Source: Cycas panzhihuaensis | Taxonomy: Eukaryota; Cycadophyta | Reading direction: 5' to 3' | DNA: 64,000 nucleotides | Assembly: GCA_023213395.1 (NCBI GenBank) | Contig: CM041465.1 | Span: 107,639,741-107,703,740, forward strand | Shown here: one piece after another, positions 43,521-56,400 of the stretch | How the letters are laid out: each line of letters starts with the position of its first letter | Position numbering within the stretch: position 1 is the stretch's first letter | The notes under the pieces: model-generated | The model's database searches: none | Told to the model about the DNA's origin: nothing | The model's input: the letters and a program-made list of their open reading frames with translations, nothing else | Translations under genes and position numbers: made by a program

Positions 43521-44820
43521 AATAATTTTGGAGTCAAGGCCTTGTATATCTTTATAGTCCCATGTAAAAGCTAAGCAAAACTCATAAAAGAGATCTTCAA
43601 ATTAAGCGATCTCTTAGGGAGTACAATTATCTTCCAACTTGACAACTCTAAAAATATCTTATATCTCCAAATCTACATCAACAATTTATTCCATAAGCAT
43701 TATATTCCCTTCCTTAAAATAAGGAGCAGTATGCTCTATTAAAGAAATAGACTCGTGGTCGAGAATAATCAACTATAACTTTTGAAAAGCCTAACTTATG
43801 ATGTCCATGAGGGAAACTAAGAGATGTACCTTCTAAATACTCTACAATTGCCTCATCATTTTTAAAATGGTCCAAATAAAAGAGATTAATGAAGAGAAGG
43901 TTTTTAGATTAGAACATAGATAGAGAGAGAGGTATGAAAGGTGAAAGAGGACCAATCAAAGAGTTTGGATAAGTGGAAACAAACTCCATGATTGAAAAAA
44001 CATGAGAAAAGAAGATAGGCCTATCAACAAACTCCCAAACTAAAGAAAAAACTTAGTTAGACTCTTGATGATTCACACTGCAGTCACAGTTATACCAAGA
44101 TATTAGGATAATAGAAGATGGTGAAGGATCCATATAAGGATGGGTAGGAAGATAAATAGTTGAGATAAAACTAAATTCCTATACTGCAGTGGAGGTATCA
44201 TGACTATTTTAACCTATATCAAGTGAATTAGTATCTTTACCCCCTAATTCTAGGTTCAAATGTTGACATAATAATATCTTCCTCTCATATCTATTCAACC
44301 ATGTTTTAAAGAAAGGGGAGTGAGAGAAAGATGGGGGAGCATTAATATGTGAATCATATACAACTAAACTTGAAGAAGTAATAACTAAATGAGTGATAAT
44401 AAGAGGAACCACTTGATTTACCCCTAAGAGAAAGCATAAAACCTATGAGAAATGAGCTTGAATGGGAGGGAAGTTACTTGTGCTAGTAAGCCCAACTGGG
44501 GGTGGACCTTGATGAGATACGATGGAGCAAGAAGACACTTCTTTATCAGAAATAGAAGAAGAAGAAACTAAAGAGCAATTTGTTAAGTATGAAGGAATAA
44601 GAGTAGATGGGGAGGCTGATGACAAAGGAATAACATAAACTAAATCCATATCCTTTACCTCTAGTTAGGCAGAATAGGCTTCAATAGTAAAGTATTGACC
44701 TAGACCAAGCGATTGAAAGAAATACTCTATAGAATTGGAGGATTCACTAGGCTATGGAAAAGTCTTAATAAAAGGAACTGATTGCTTAATGGATTTGGGA
44801 TTTTACTTGACAATCTTTAA
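43521..44820 (-). other. Spacer between protease and RT of element C
   Basis: Open pieces on - at 44,209-44,412 and 44,443-44,649 are Ser/Pro-rich and show no domain. In Tat elements a variable linker occupies this position. No zinc motif or protease word is seen here. Confidence 0.5.
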
Positions 44821-45310
44821 TTATCCCTCATGGATGAATCTAAGTTCACCAAAGAGAGAGAAACAAACCATTATCATTTGGGTGATCCATAGTCTACCAA
44901 AAAGTATATTATACTCTAAGTCTAGATTGATAATAGTAAGCTCAATAAGAACTATCTTTTCTTCTAACATGAGTGGAAGAGTGACTTGACCCAAGGGTAC
45001 CTTATAATTCTTATCATACCCTCGACAAATCCACTCGCATGGATCAAAAATAGAAATCTCCAAATCCTTAACAAGACGAAGAGGGATTATATTGATGGAT
45101 GATCCCTTATCAATAATAACTTACTTGATATTAAAATCATCCTTCACAATCACAATGTAAAATGGAGGTATATCATTCGATGCATAGGCAAAACAACTAG
45201 ATAAGGTAGTGAGGTCAAATGAAAGTATAGAAATAGGTGAAGAAACTACCACAAGAACTTGTAATGCACTAAGTAGAAGTTGACGTTGCTTAGGATAACA
45301 CTTCAGCAAA
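44821..45310 (-). pseudogene. Retropepsin of element C
   Basis: Minus frames give CYPKQRQLLLSALQ (45,260-45,309), then IIDKGSSINIIPLRLVKDL (about 45,060-45,120), CRGYDKNYKVPLGQVTLPL and YNILFGRLWITQM with C-terminal GELRFIHEG. It matches the A protease block for block, including the unusual D-x-G-S-S (D-K-G here, D-N-G in A). Broken by stops. Confidence 0.75.
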
Positions 45311-45779
45311 TTGATAACCGATATGCCTTCTAGAATAGTCCTTAATTCTTCTACAAAGGAGAAAGATTCATCCTTTAAATAATATAAAATGGACCTACAC
45401 TTAATAGGATGGGGAGTATTAGAGGTAAAGAGTTAGGATTCTTTTCCATCAAATCATCAAATGATTTAAATAGACCTGCACTCTTTGTAGTCTCCACTAT
45501 ATTTATTATTCTCTTAGTGTCCCCACGTTTGGGAGGCAGACAAGATTGATTGTTATTTCCTTTTATTAGAGTGTTTGTGGGAGTGGTAGTCTTCTTCAAC
45601 AAATTAGAACTTGAAGGTTCATCTTCATGATCTTGGACTTACTTTTCTTTACCTTTATCATCTTTACTTGCCTTCTAATTATGTTGAGGTAATGGATCCT
45701 TGTGGATTATTTAGTCTTGAGATGACTTAGAAGAGTAGTTTATTTAGACATTTGTGTTTTGAGTAGCATTTTGAACTAT

Positions 45780-46520
45780 TTGGCACTTACTTCTATCATG
45801 CGCATTTGTTTGATGATATGAGTACCATTTTATCTTTCTAAATAGAGGCGGAAGTAAGGGAGGAGCTTGTTTCTTCCCCCTTTGGTAAGGTGATTAACTT
45901 TGGTCTCTTATGAAGGTTAACTCTGAGAAGGAGCATCAATACGTAATTTAGTATTGATCATGCATTCTAATGATCTAACTGAAAAAGTCAGATGATCATA
46001 AGTGGGTTTAGGATGGGAGGCCTTCATGGTTTAAATTATTTCTTTAGAAGGTGTAGGTTTCCTAACCTTCTTGATACCTACTTGGATTTTAAATATTTCT
46101 AGAGCTAAAAAATAATCAACCACTTCTTCATACATTTGAGGGCCCAATTTTAAAATTTTTAAGTGCACGTAAGGTCATAACATATTGGTAAATAGATCAA
46201 ATAATAAGTTAGGATCAAGATGTGAGTGACAAGCATGTACCTAGTCTTAAAATCTCTTAACAAAGTCCCTTGATGTCTCATCATGGTTCTACTTAATGGC
46301 CAATAAAGATTTAATACATGATTCAAATAGTCTCACCATATCAAAATAATTGATGAAAGAGTCAACCAATTATTGGAATGAGATAATAGAAATTGAAGGG
46401 AGATGATAAAACCACTTCAAGGTATTACCTTGAAGTGATTTAGGAAACAAGTGTGGCATAATCATATGGTATGAAATCTATGCAAGCAAGTGCAAATGCC
46501 TATATATGGGAGGTGGGGTC
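45780..46520 (-). pseudogene. Gag of element C
   Basis: Through stops the minus strand reads HLFPKSLQGNTLKWFYHL, LVDSFINYFDMVRL, HDETSRDFVKRF and LKILKLGPQM, following the A Gag closely. The zinc-like motif lies at about 45,785-45,826 and reads Y-x2-H-x4-H-x4-C, with the first Cys replaced by Tyr, a G-to-A type change. Confidence 0.75.
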
Positions 46521-47867
46521 ATAAGAAGAGTCACTAGAAAATTTTTGCAACTCTAGAAGAAAAAGAGCCATAGGTGATAATAAGGCCTCATGTAGAAAGA
46601 ATGACTTCATATAATCAAGAAAAGGTCTCCTCGGCCTTAATGTAGTAGAATGTTAAGGTAAGGATGACAGATGAGGAATAGATAAATAGATAGTCTATTG
46701 CAATTGTGGTTGTTATTACAAAATGTCATGGGATGGAAAAGTAGAGGAGGGATTAAACCATGCTATAAGGTTAATCACATAGTTAGTTTGAGGTCTAAGG
46801 TATTGAGGGAAACTTGGATTGAAAGCGTAAAAAGGATTAGGTTGTGGAGTAGGTTTAAGAATGTGTAAAGAAGAAATGGAATTAGAAATACTCAAAGCTT
46901 GTGATTAACTCACTAAAGCTCGAGGATGAGTAGAATGAGTGTGAGAAACATGCTAAGAAGAGGGAATCATATTAGACACTCTAGGAAATGGTGGGTGAGG
47001 TCTAACATCATGGAACAAAATGGTATATGATATGTGAAGGGGTAATTGAGTGGTAGAGAAAATAAGATAGAAAGAGGCAATCCTAGTGGAATAAAAACAA
47101 ATCGGTTGTAAACTAGATAAAGCTATAACCACTTGACTAGAAGTGAATGCATGCATGGGACTAGGGTTTCCATAAGTAGAAATGGTACTAGTATCTCTAT
47201 GGGTGGGAGGTATGGAATGAGGAGAGTAAATTTGAACTTGTTATCTAGGAGGAGATTAATATGGCTATGAATAAGTTGATTTATTATCATCCACATCCTC
47301 TAAAGGTAGGGAATGAGATCAAGATATAGGTCTTAATGAAGGAGGATGAGAAAGATGAGGAGACCAAATAACATCAAGTGGGGGATCTACCTCTATTGAC
47401 TCATAATCCTTACCTAAGGAATCAATCTGAAGATACTATGGTAGGGATGTCATAGTATGAGTCTCTAGTTAAAATGGGTCATGACAACTAGGCATGCATA
47501 GTGGAGTAGAGATCTTAGTAAAAATTAACTTAAGAAAAGATGAATGTGGTTGACAAGAAGGTGGTTCTTCTTGGGCCAAAGAAGGATCTTCAAAATAAGA
47601 TTTGTCTAGGTATTGAGAGGATTCAAGGTATCCTTGTTTTATTGGTATGTTATACAATTTGGTTGAATCTTTAAAAGGATAAACATAAATGTTATGTGCT
47701 TGAAGTTTAAAAGATTCAACATAAAATGATGAGACCTCTTAACCAAAATGTGAAGGATGCACTTAAGAATCAGGTGGAAGGCCTTGGACCCTCAAGGAGT
47801 GCCTAGGAGGGGGTGTTACAGTTTCTATTACTTAAAAAAAAAATAAACAATAGCTCCCCAGTATGGT
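46521..47867 (-). other. Gag leader and 5' untranslated region of element C
   Basis: Between the 5' LTR and the capsid domain. Frames on - at 46,953-47,156 and 47,469-47,657 are Ser/Pro/His-rich as in the A Gag leader but show no domain. The primer-binding site should lie just left of 47,868; on - the sequence after the LTR is ACCATACTGGGGAGC, with no convincing tRNA match. Confidence 0.5.
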
Positions 47868-49590
47868 TGTATCATATTTATCTTGATTAAAAGTGGGAGA
47901 TATGAAGTTCAGGTAGTCCTAACGGTTCACCTTTGCCCAATTCCTAAGAAGGAGTCTTCGCATAGTTATGTTGTCTAATAAAGTATTGGTATAGAATGTG
48001 ACGAAAGGCATGGATAGGAAAGGGGGGTAGTGGAATCCAATAACCTACAAAATTGGGTGAAGGAGTTCTCGATTCGGAGTTATACTGACAATATTTTTAA
48101 TATCTTTCCTAGGGACTTCTTTCGTATAATCTTTTAACCTTTCAAGTTATACTTGTATGTAGGAAAGGGTAAGCAAATGGAAAAGTTCTTTTTATTTTCC
48201 TCATTTTTTTTGTTTATTTTCCTTGTTTATGTTTGCCTTGTTTTTCTTTTTGGTTTTGGCTCCTTTCTTTTGTATTTTTTATTTATATATATATATATAT
48301 ATATATTTGTTCAACAAAGTAAAATAAAATGCATTAGAAGGACTACTTCACTTCTAATCAACAAATAAAAGAAAACTAAAACTAGATGCATGCAAACTTT
48401 TTATGTCTTTTTCTTTTTCTTTCAAAAAATAAATGATATAAATCCAAATATGAAATTATCCTTCTCCATGCAACATATGCACATTACAATGAACGGAAAG
48501 TTACTTTCAAGAGATGCAATCTATACACTATGACTTCTTGTATAAGCTTTCAAAAGAAATCAATGACATGCAATGCTATTTGAAAGAGATCACTTCATAT
48601 GCATGCAACTAACTCTTTGAAAAAGATGATGTATGATGTAAAAGAGGAAGAGATTTAAAGAAGATATTACTACTATTTTCAATGACTTTTTAGACCTATA
48701 AGATTATATGTAATCTATAATCTGAACCACAACTTTTAGACAAGAAATTAGCTTCAAAGACTCTACCACAATTGGAGTAAGAAAGACTCTAAAAATATCC
48801 TTGAGCCTTTAACAAACTAAAAAATTAAATGTACATTCAATATTCAATACTTTTAACTTTTCTTTTGAAGAGAAAAAAAGGTAAACTTAAGAGTGAAACC
48901 AAGCAAATCACAACACTATGAAATTGAATCTCCTTTCCTATTGCATATGAATACCTCAGAATGGCGATTTTTCTTCTAGTTGATCAATGTTTTCCAATAA
49001 TTTCCCTTAAAACAAACCAAGAAAGAAGATCAACCAAATAAGAAGGCTAAACCATAACCGAACAATGCCAAAAAGGAGTGGCAAATTTCCTAAAATATAA
49101 GATACTATAGAAGAATGAGAAGGGATAGCTAGATGAGTGGTGGAGAGATGATAATGCCCCACCCTAGTCTAACCCTTAAGGAACCTCACAAAGGGATGCC
49201 ATTTCAACAAATATTTTGAAGCCAAAAATAAGTACAAGACCAATACAGTAATCAACCAAATAAAAGAGCAATTTCTAAGAAAAAACCACCTTTATAAGAT
49301 TGTGAAATGAACTAGAAACTTAATAGGAAAGACCTTACCTAATTAGAAGAAGTTTAAAGCATGAAACTTTAATAAAAGTCCATAATAATGAAGCTCAGAC
49401 TGTTGATATTTAAATATCAATAAATCATGAAGGCATAGCATCAAAAATCTTTTATGATTTCACCCACAAGTCTCTTGAAACTTAAAATTTCAATGACAAC
49501 AGTAGCAACCTTTAAAATCTCCAAGAAAACTCAAAAGAATCCACTACAAACTTGAACAAAATCATACTAACTTATCAATAATGAATCACA
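47868..49590 (-). repeat. 5' LTR of element C (right copy)
   Basis: Direct repeat of 32,630-34,350. Alignment stops at AATCACA (49,584-49,590). The next base but one begins a TGTTGGG LTR of another element, so the true LTR end could lie here or have been displaced by that insertion. It contains a (TA)n run at 48,283-48,306 absent from the other LTR. Confidence 0.85.
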
Positions 49591-49591
49591 A

Positions 49592-49930
49592 TGTTGGGAT
49601 AACCCCTGATGACCTAAGGAGATGTGTGCCTAAGGCCCTCCAAAGGCATCTTTGGGGCTCCCTAGGGTACCTAGAGCCACCAAATGGCTGTATGAGCTGC
49701 CAAATAGCTGACACATTGACCAAGGTATGTATTATTATACTATTAATTTATTTTTTAATATTATTTTAGACTAACCTTTGAAAGTTAGGTTGAGGTGCTT
49801 ACTGCCTCCCTAAAATTATTATTTAGAGGGCAGGAATACCTCCCTAGTGTTTTTTAACACCATCTTTAACTATATGGAAATATATTAATCGAAATGGCAT
49901 CCTGACCTGCTTTGCTCTCTAGTGCCAACA
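49592..49930 (+). repeat. Probable copia-type LTR H
   Basis: Starts TGTTGGGATAACC and ends GTGCCAACA, so TGTTGG / CCAACA form matching inverted ends. Two bases further on is TGGTATTAGAGTG (49,933-49,945), a decayed initiator tRNA-Met primer site. About 339 bp. No second copy was found in the window. Confidence 0.6.
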
Positions 49931-52700
49931 TTTGGTATTAGAGTGTATATTTGGAAACTTACGGTTGGTAGTTGGGGTGTATTGAGTGAATTCACAACTT
50001 ATTTTTCATAAATATTGGTATATAAAATAATACTTTGACATTACTAAAGTTTAAATATTATAAATTAACTTTTATTAAGTTTTACATTTATATTTTCTTG
50101 GTACGCTTTTCACCTACAGCTACCTTGTGTTTGATCAATTTTAGTTTTCCTATCTTCAAATGAAACCCTACTATATGACCACTTGTTTTGATTAACACTG
50201 AGTCTTCTAACTTGTGGGAAAGATTGTTTGCAATTTGATCGCTTAGTTTGAGAGATATCGCTCACTGAACCTTTGTTCCATGTTTTGGGCATTTTTACTC
50301 TTCTGCTTCATTCTTCCTCCACATAACTCAGTTTTCCACAAAACTTTACTAGCAGTTAGTCATCATAGATATCTAGCTCCCTCTAAAATTTTGTGACAAA
50401 ATGTATCTGTATTGGTGAAATCCAACCTCAATTCCAATTTCTCATGTTTTAATCATTTTTACACCATTTTTCATAGTTTTTTTTAATTTTTTTTAAATTT
50501 CTTTTACACTGTCAAAGTCTACATGCTTGGGTACCCCCTGTGTGATGCTACAACCTTATATGTATAGGTTAAACAACTATTTTTTATCTCTATTAGTTGT
50601 TGTACCTCCATACAGGCTGTTGTCCCCATCCTTTTTTACCATATATATACATATTTTTAATTATTTTTTTCATTTTTTTACATCGTTTTAGTTGTCTTCG
50701 ACTTGATCTTGACTACAGATTAACTATGTCTCAGCTTGAATCTCCCTAGATTGATCTGTATATGTGCAACATCACTTCTATTGACTATGTAGATCGCACA
50801 TTGTTTTATTTATAAAAAATGTTGTATTAATATGAACATTGTATTATAAAGTTTATAAAAAAATTAAATCGCATTTCATAACTTTTCAAATCCTTTTGAT
50901 AGGATTAATTCCCCCTCGTGGTGCTAGCCCCTAGTCATATAAGCCCATGTGACCCATAGCTCATTTTTTAAAGGGTCTCTCTTAACTTTATAAACATTTT
51001 CCTTTTTGTTTTTTAAAATTTTTTCCTTAATACATAGGGTACCTGGCTCATTTTCATAGTATCTTTTTACTGGGGTCTTAGTTTTTGACGAAACTAGTTC
51101 TGTTGACTTCAAAAATTTGTGGGATTCAATTTTGACTAGTTATTTGCTAACTTTGAAGTTGACCTGACCCATTTTTAATCAATTAAAGTCCCTTTTACTT
51201 ATATTTTATCACTTTTTAATAAAATCCCTTCTTTGTTAGGCTATATCTTATCACTAGGATATCATTTTCTTGCTTGGATCAATTTCTTTATAATCTCTTT
51301 TTAGCAGACTTCATTATTGACTACTTATTTTTATTTTTTAGTGTTAATTTAATTATTTTTTTAATCAGTAAAAGTGACACTGTAGTTCATTTTAAGGTAT
51401 TTGCATAAGAGATGACTGTTTACTTTTTCTGCTATATCTCTTCAACTAGGAGCTAGATTTCCAAAAAGTTAGATTCATTAGGTTTTTATTTTAGAGCTTT
51501 ATAGCCCAAAGTTATTATTTATTTGATTTCACTCATTTTTGTAGGGTTTCATTAGGTCAAAGTTGACCACCTTGTTGCTCTCTATTTCATTAACCTTAAA
51601 AGAGTTTTTTTTTCATAGTTTTGTTAATATCTTAAGCTTTATAGCTCTGATCTATGAATCGTTTAAACTGGTTGAAAGATATTTCATAGATATATAGATT
51701 AAAGCTAGTTTTATATCATTCTGACCTTATTTTATAGGTGTTCAAAGCTCCTAAAGTTGAGGTTTCATTCAAGTCCTAGTTGGACCTTCTTTAAGACTTT
51801 TGAGCTAAATTTCTTTCTAATTTTAAATGTATTCCACTTGATATTTATACAATACTGATCATTAACAAGATTTTTAGTATATATTGAGTTTTTAAGCTAT
51901 TTTGTAGCTCACTTAGCCTACTTTTGGGCCTCTAGAGTAAGAGGAACCCTCTCTTTCATTTGATTCGGTAAATAGGTATTTCTTGTTATATTTTTCACTT
52001 TTATCAAATCTAAAACTTATTTAAAGTCCTTTTATGCTTGATCAAGAGATTATTTATACTTATTTGTGATTATTAAAGAATAATTACCCCCCTCCATTCT
52101 CAACATAACCTGCTTACAAAACTTAATCAAAGGAGCTCGCTTGGCTTTCATTTAGAATTTTTTTCGTCTTTATTTCATATTTTTTAAAGGAAAAGGTTCT
52201 TACGTTTTTTATAAAGGAATCTAATACTTCAAAGGGGGAGAGTATTTTTTTCTTTTCAAATTACATAAATAGGGAAATCGTAGATATACATCTTTATTTT
52301 GAAAGAAAAATACATATAGACCTCTTTGAACATTGAATAATTATTCTCTTTTAAAAAAGGCATTTAATTGGTTTAAAGGTGTAAATATAGATTCAAATTT
52401 ACTCATAGTTTCCTTATTATGAGATTAATCATTTATACTTTCAAAGGGAAAATTTTGTTTTGAAATTGAAAGCATTCTTTTATTAAAAAAGATATTTCAT
52501 ACTTTATTTTTTTAATTTGGTATTTGAGTATTGAAAGCAATTTGATTCTAGTCTTCATTTTGAAGTTTCATTTTAGTTTTTTTATTCTAAAAGGAATCTT
52601 ATTTATGAGCAAGACCATCTATAATAATTTTTTCTCACATTAAATTAGATAATTATTTGAATTGACCCTCCTCTTTTTTTTTCCCAACCTTGCAAGGGAA
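49931..52700 (+). other. AT-rich interior of element H and unclassified DNA
   Basis: After the primer site no gag-pol domain appears in any frame. Sequences such as CTGCTATATCTCTTCAACTA (about 51,430) resemble non-coding LARD interiors. A purine tract AAAGGGGGAGAG (about 52,226-52,237) looks like a copia polypurine tract, but the sequence after it does not repeat LTR H. This may be a second LARD-type element whose 3' LTR is lost or unrelated. Confidence 0.45.
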
Positions 52701-53245
52701 ACAGTTAGGACCCCTGAAGTTACCACCCCGCCCATGCCACTTGGCCTACTCATATTGGATGAGGAAAGCCTTTGGCTATCAGGTATATTTGGTGGTAGGC
52801 TAAGGTGCAGAACCTATTCCATTTTCAATGTTTAGAGACTAAGGCTAGACCTAGAGAGGGTGAAGGCCTTAGTTTGAAAACCTTCACCGCTGGATCTGTC
52901 ACTAGGCATATGTCCGGTGTAGGTGGGTCAGTAATTTAGGGGGTTTAAAAGCCTTTTTATCAATCCATATACTGAGGTATATAGAGCCTAGCACTCACAT
53001 ACCGATATATTAGGTCCCTATTTTTCCATCTATGGGTAAGCACCACTAGACATGATAGCAACCGGAGGTTACCCCAGGAGACACATAAACTTAGAGCTTA
53101 GCAAACCTTATTTAGGGACTAAGTCTACTTATAAAACCTTGGGTTAAACTTGAAAAACCTTTTTTTATTTATTTAACCAAAACCTTAGTGGGATAAACAT
53201 ATTTTATTTACTAAAGGTTACTATCATAACCCAAGTTGAGTAGCA
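52690..53245 (+). repeat. Possible 5' LTR of copia element E
   Basis: Higher GC than its flanks. Followed by TGGTAATAAGCA (53,246-53,257), which could be a decayed initiator tRNA-Met primer site, and then by the ATG of the copia gag. No second copy is in the window because the 3' end of E lies off the right side. Boundaries are approximate. Confidence 0.35.
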
Positions 53246-53265
53246 TGGTAATAAGCATAGGAAAT

Positions 53266-54235
53266 ATGACTATTATAGTATTCGATGGGACAATTTTTTT
53301 AATTTGGAGTAGAAAAATGAAATCTATCCTCAAGTCAAAGGAATTATGGGACATAGTTCAGATAGTCTATACAGATCTATGTGACTAAGCCACAAATGAA
53401 TAAAAGAGGGTATTCAAAGAAATGGTCAAGAAAGACAATGAAGCTCTAACATTATTGTTTTGTGCTATTGATAATAAAATCTTTCCAAGAGTGAGTGAAA
53501 TAACTACATCAAAGCAAGTATAGGATACTTTACAACTCATTTATGAAGGAGTGGCTTTATTAAAGCTTTAAACCCTTAGGAGTAAATTTGAAAACCTAAG
53601 GATAAATTTAAATAAATTAGTTACTAACTTTATAATAAAGGTACAGGACCTAGTTAATCATATGAGATCTCTTGGAGAGACCTTAACAGAACAAAGTGTT
53701 ATTGAAAGGATTATATGATGTGTCATTACCGGACTAAGCTTTGAAATGGTCACAACTAGTATTAAAGTCTCCAAAGACTTAAGCACCCTCAAAATAGAAT
53801 AATTGAGTTCCATATTAATGGCTATTGAAGAGAAGAAGGCATCTAATAAATCACTTGAATATGCTTTTTCCACCAAGGTAAGAATATACCCACATGCTTA
53901 AGTAAGCACTTCTAAATCTAGGGATCAGTCTTTACAAGAAAAGAGTAGAAACCTTAAACATACACCACACCAACAAAGGTAGCCAAGATATCAAGCTTCT
54001 CACCAAAGACAAGGAATTAATTAAAGAGATTCAAGGTAAACTAGATATCTAAGTAAAGAAAGATAATAAGAGCCACATCAATGTTATTCCAATTTCCAAA
54101 GGGACATACCACCACAATATGGAAAATCTTCATCCTCTAAATCATAGACAAAGGGATTATCCACCTCCTCATAAAGAAAGAGGAATGCCATCTCATATTG
54201 ATAGATCTTATCCTTAGAGTAGAAGTCTTAGTTAC
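53266..54235 (+). pseudogene. Copia Gag of element E (UBN2 type)
   Basis: From ATG at 53,266, MTIIVFDGTIF is followed by KMKSILKSKELWDIV, SEITTSKQ, LRSKFENLRI, VQDLVNHMRSLGE, LSSILMAIEEKK: the gag-polypeptide pattern of LTR copia elements. At least five internal stops. Forms the virus-like particle in active relatives. Confidence 0.8.
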
Positions 54236-54769
54236 GTGAGAAGAGATTCATCATATTGCACTTTTTGTAATCACTCTAGTCATATAGAAGATAGGTGCTT
54301 TGCTAAAAATAGACCACCTAATAAAGGAAGTGCTAATACTACTATGCAAAATAGAGAAAATCGACTATTCTTATCCTACTTTCTAGTCAATGAAGATGAA
54401 GATAGTAGTTGGTACATTGACTCAGGATGCTCAACTCACACGACTTATAAAAGGGGTTGGTTTCAAATAATGGATATAACTAAAACATGCTCTATTATAT
54501 TTGGGGATGATACAACCCATGAAGTTGTTGGCAAAGGAAATGTATCTCTCCAAATTGATTCAGGAGAAACCAAATACATTGAGGATGTTCTATATGTTCC
54601 AGCCTTAAGGAAGAATCTACTATTAGTGAGACAAATGACGGGTAAGGATTATAAAGTCATATTTAATAATGGTGAGTGTATTATTAAAGATAAGAGACAA
54701 AATAAAATAATTGTTACTAGAGGAAAAATGACAAAAGATAAACTATTCAAATGTCATCCCTCCATCTGA
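54236..54769 (+). pseudogene. Zinc knuckle and aspartic protease of copia element E
   Basis: An open 177-codon frame. CTFCNHSSHIEDRC is a classical C-x2-C-x4-H-x4-C knuckle (residues 8-21). SSWYIDSGCSTHTT carries the intact D-S-G active site (about residues 57-70), and DVLYVPALRKNLL is the usual downstream protease word. Although open here, the frame is cut from gag by a stop before 54,236 and from integrase by the stop at 54,767-54,769. Confidence 0.85.
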
Positions 54770-54779
54770 TTCCTATGCT

Positions 54780-55344
54780 TTGAAAACAACCATCAAGATT
54801 GATAGTACTATGTGGCATAAAAGATTTAGGCACTTGAATTATAGTAGTTTGGCACTTATAAAAAGGATGGAGATGGTTTATGGCTTACCCCACATTGAAG
54901 TGGATAAAAATTTCAGTGAAGGATGTCTACTTGGAAAACAACATAGGGAAAGTTTTCTAGATTTTACCTATAGAGGACAAGGTCCTCTTCAATTAGTATA
55001 TATTGATATTTGTGGTCCCATGAAAACTCCATCTCTAGGAGGAGCAAAATAATTTATTATTTTCATTGATGACTATATAAGGAAAACATGGGTTTTCTTC
55101 ATGAAATTAAAATTTGATGTATTTTAACACTTTGTCAACTTCAAAATCTATGTGGAGAGATAAAGTAGACATAAGATACTTTCCCTAAGATTAGCGATGG
55201 GGAAGAATTCATTTCAAATCAATTCAATGCTTACTGTGTTTACAATGGAATCAAACATTAATTAACCAATCCCTACACCCCTCAATAAAATGGTATAGTA
55301 GAAAGAAGCAAGTGGACTATAATTGAAATGGCAAGGTGTATGCT
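54780..55344 (+). pseudogene. Copia integrase of E, 5' part, cut by element G
   Basis: MWHKRFRHLNYSSL...CLLGKQHRESF is the HHCC zinc-binding start (second-to-last Cys is Ser-Glu-Gly-Cys spaced as in the family), followed by LQLVYIDICGPMKTPS with the first catalytic Asp, IDDYIRKTWVFFMKLK, a degraded D-G-E-F region and an NGIVERS word with the catalytic Glu. A stop lies after GGAK. Coding ends at ARCM where the TGATCC end of element G begins (55,345). Confidence 0.85.
55340..55344 (+). repeat. Target site duplication of G, left copy (ATGCT)
   Basis: ATGCT precedes the left LTR; ATGGT follows the right LTR (61,899-61,903). Four of five bases agree, and removing G and one copy restores the copia integrase reading frame. 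Confidence 0.8.
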
Positions 55345-56198
55345 TGATCCAAGAGGATCTACCATATGTTTACAGGATGTAAAAAATGCTAGGCATTGGC
55401 ATAATTGAAACAGATATGGTAAAATGGTATCAAAATTATATGAAATTTTGTGTAAAGGAAGAAGACATATCCCACTATACGTGTACAAAAGGTGGGGTTC
55501 AGAAAATATCATTTGATTAGAGTTCAAGCCTTATTTTGCATAATATTAATCCCATAACTAGCAGAGAAATAACAAATACATATTATCATTAAATGAATAA
55601 AAATGTAGTCAAATGACATCCAAATAAGCTAAAATTTTGAGAAAGAGGAGGTGACACACGTTTCTATACATGTACCAAATTGGAGTCTGTTAAGGTTAAG
55701 TACAAGTAAAAAATTTTAAGAATTGCATGAAGGCCACTTGGACAACATGCATTCTAGTGGTTAGTGGTTATACTTGCATGATTGTCACTCGTTAAACATG
55801 CAATTTTGGTTTCTTTCTATAAATTGAGCCCTATTACCAGTTGGATAGATGGTTCTTAGAGGTGAAAGGCACTTGACTTGGGAAGCATCCTTGGAGAAGC
55901 ATTTTAAAGGGTTTGAGTCCCCCTTATGGTATAATTGTATCATTTATTCCTTGTAATTTAACCATTCTTTTGCTAGTTGATTTCTCCACCATTAAATGGA
56001 GATTTTCATAGTTTAATAAAAGTACTACACCTCGTACTTTTGGAGAAATGTCAAGAATAAATGATTTGGTATAGAATTTCCTTTTGTGGGCTCATTTTTG
56101 TTTTGATGTTATTGGCATTTCTACACTAACTCCCAGAATCTCAAGGAGAAAAGGTTGATAATTGACTTCTTCACCACTTAAGCTCTATTTGGGGATCA
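55345..56198 (+). repeat. 5' LTR of element G (854 bp)
   Basis: Starts TGATCCAAGAGG and ends TTTGGGGATCA. Aligns with 60,832-61,898, but carries only one copy of the ~205-bp block that is duplicated in the 3' LTR. Confidence 0.9.
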
Positions 56199-56203
56199 TA
56201 TTT

Positions 56204-56215
56204 TGGTATCAGAGC
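56204..56215 (+). other. Primer-binding site of G
   Basis: TGGTATCAGAGC, initiator tRNA-Met type, five bases after the LTR end. Confidence 0.92.
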
Positions 56216-56400
56216 ATGTGATCTTTGTTGTAGGGACTTGAATGGTATAAACAAGGAAAAGATACAAAGAGAAAGGTGAAACTTTTCTTGTGTTGTAATC
56301 ACCAAGAAGACAAAGAAAGAATCCAAGTACCATGGCTAAAAAAGAAGTTGGAGAAATTAGATTTAAAAAGCTTGAGAAAAACATAGAAGTCTTGATGTAA

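Larger units (their letters stand above)
32630..49590 (-). mobile_element. Nearly complete Tat-type Ty3/gypsy element C, ~17 kb, on minus strand
   Basis: Two direct repeats (32,630-34,350 and 47,868-49,590) flank gag, protease, RT, RNase H, integrase, a second RNase H and an antisense ORF. RT words (DDFLGYDQIYIAP, TPWGTFIYKVMPFRLKN, TYQRAM) are those of the Tat lineage. Every gene carries stops, mostly TAG and TAA at former CAG and TGG, so the element is inactive. Its gag, protease, extra RNase H and antisense ORF match those of A, giving the reference order for the family. No clean target duplication is seen: the right edge is directly abutted by another LTR at 49,592. Confidence 0.85.
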
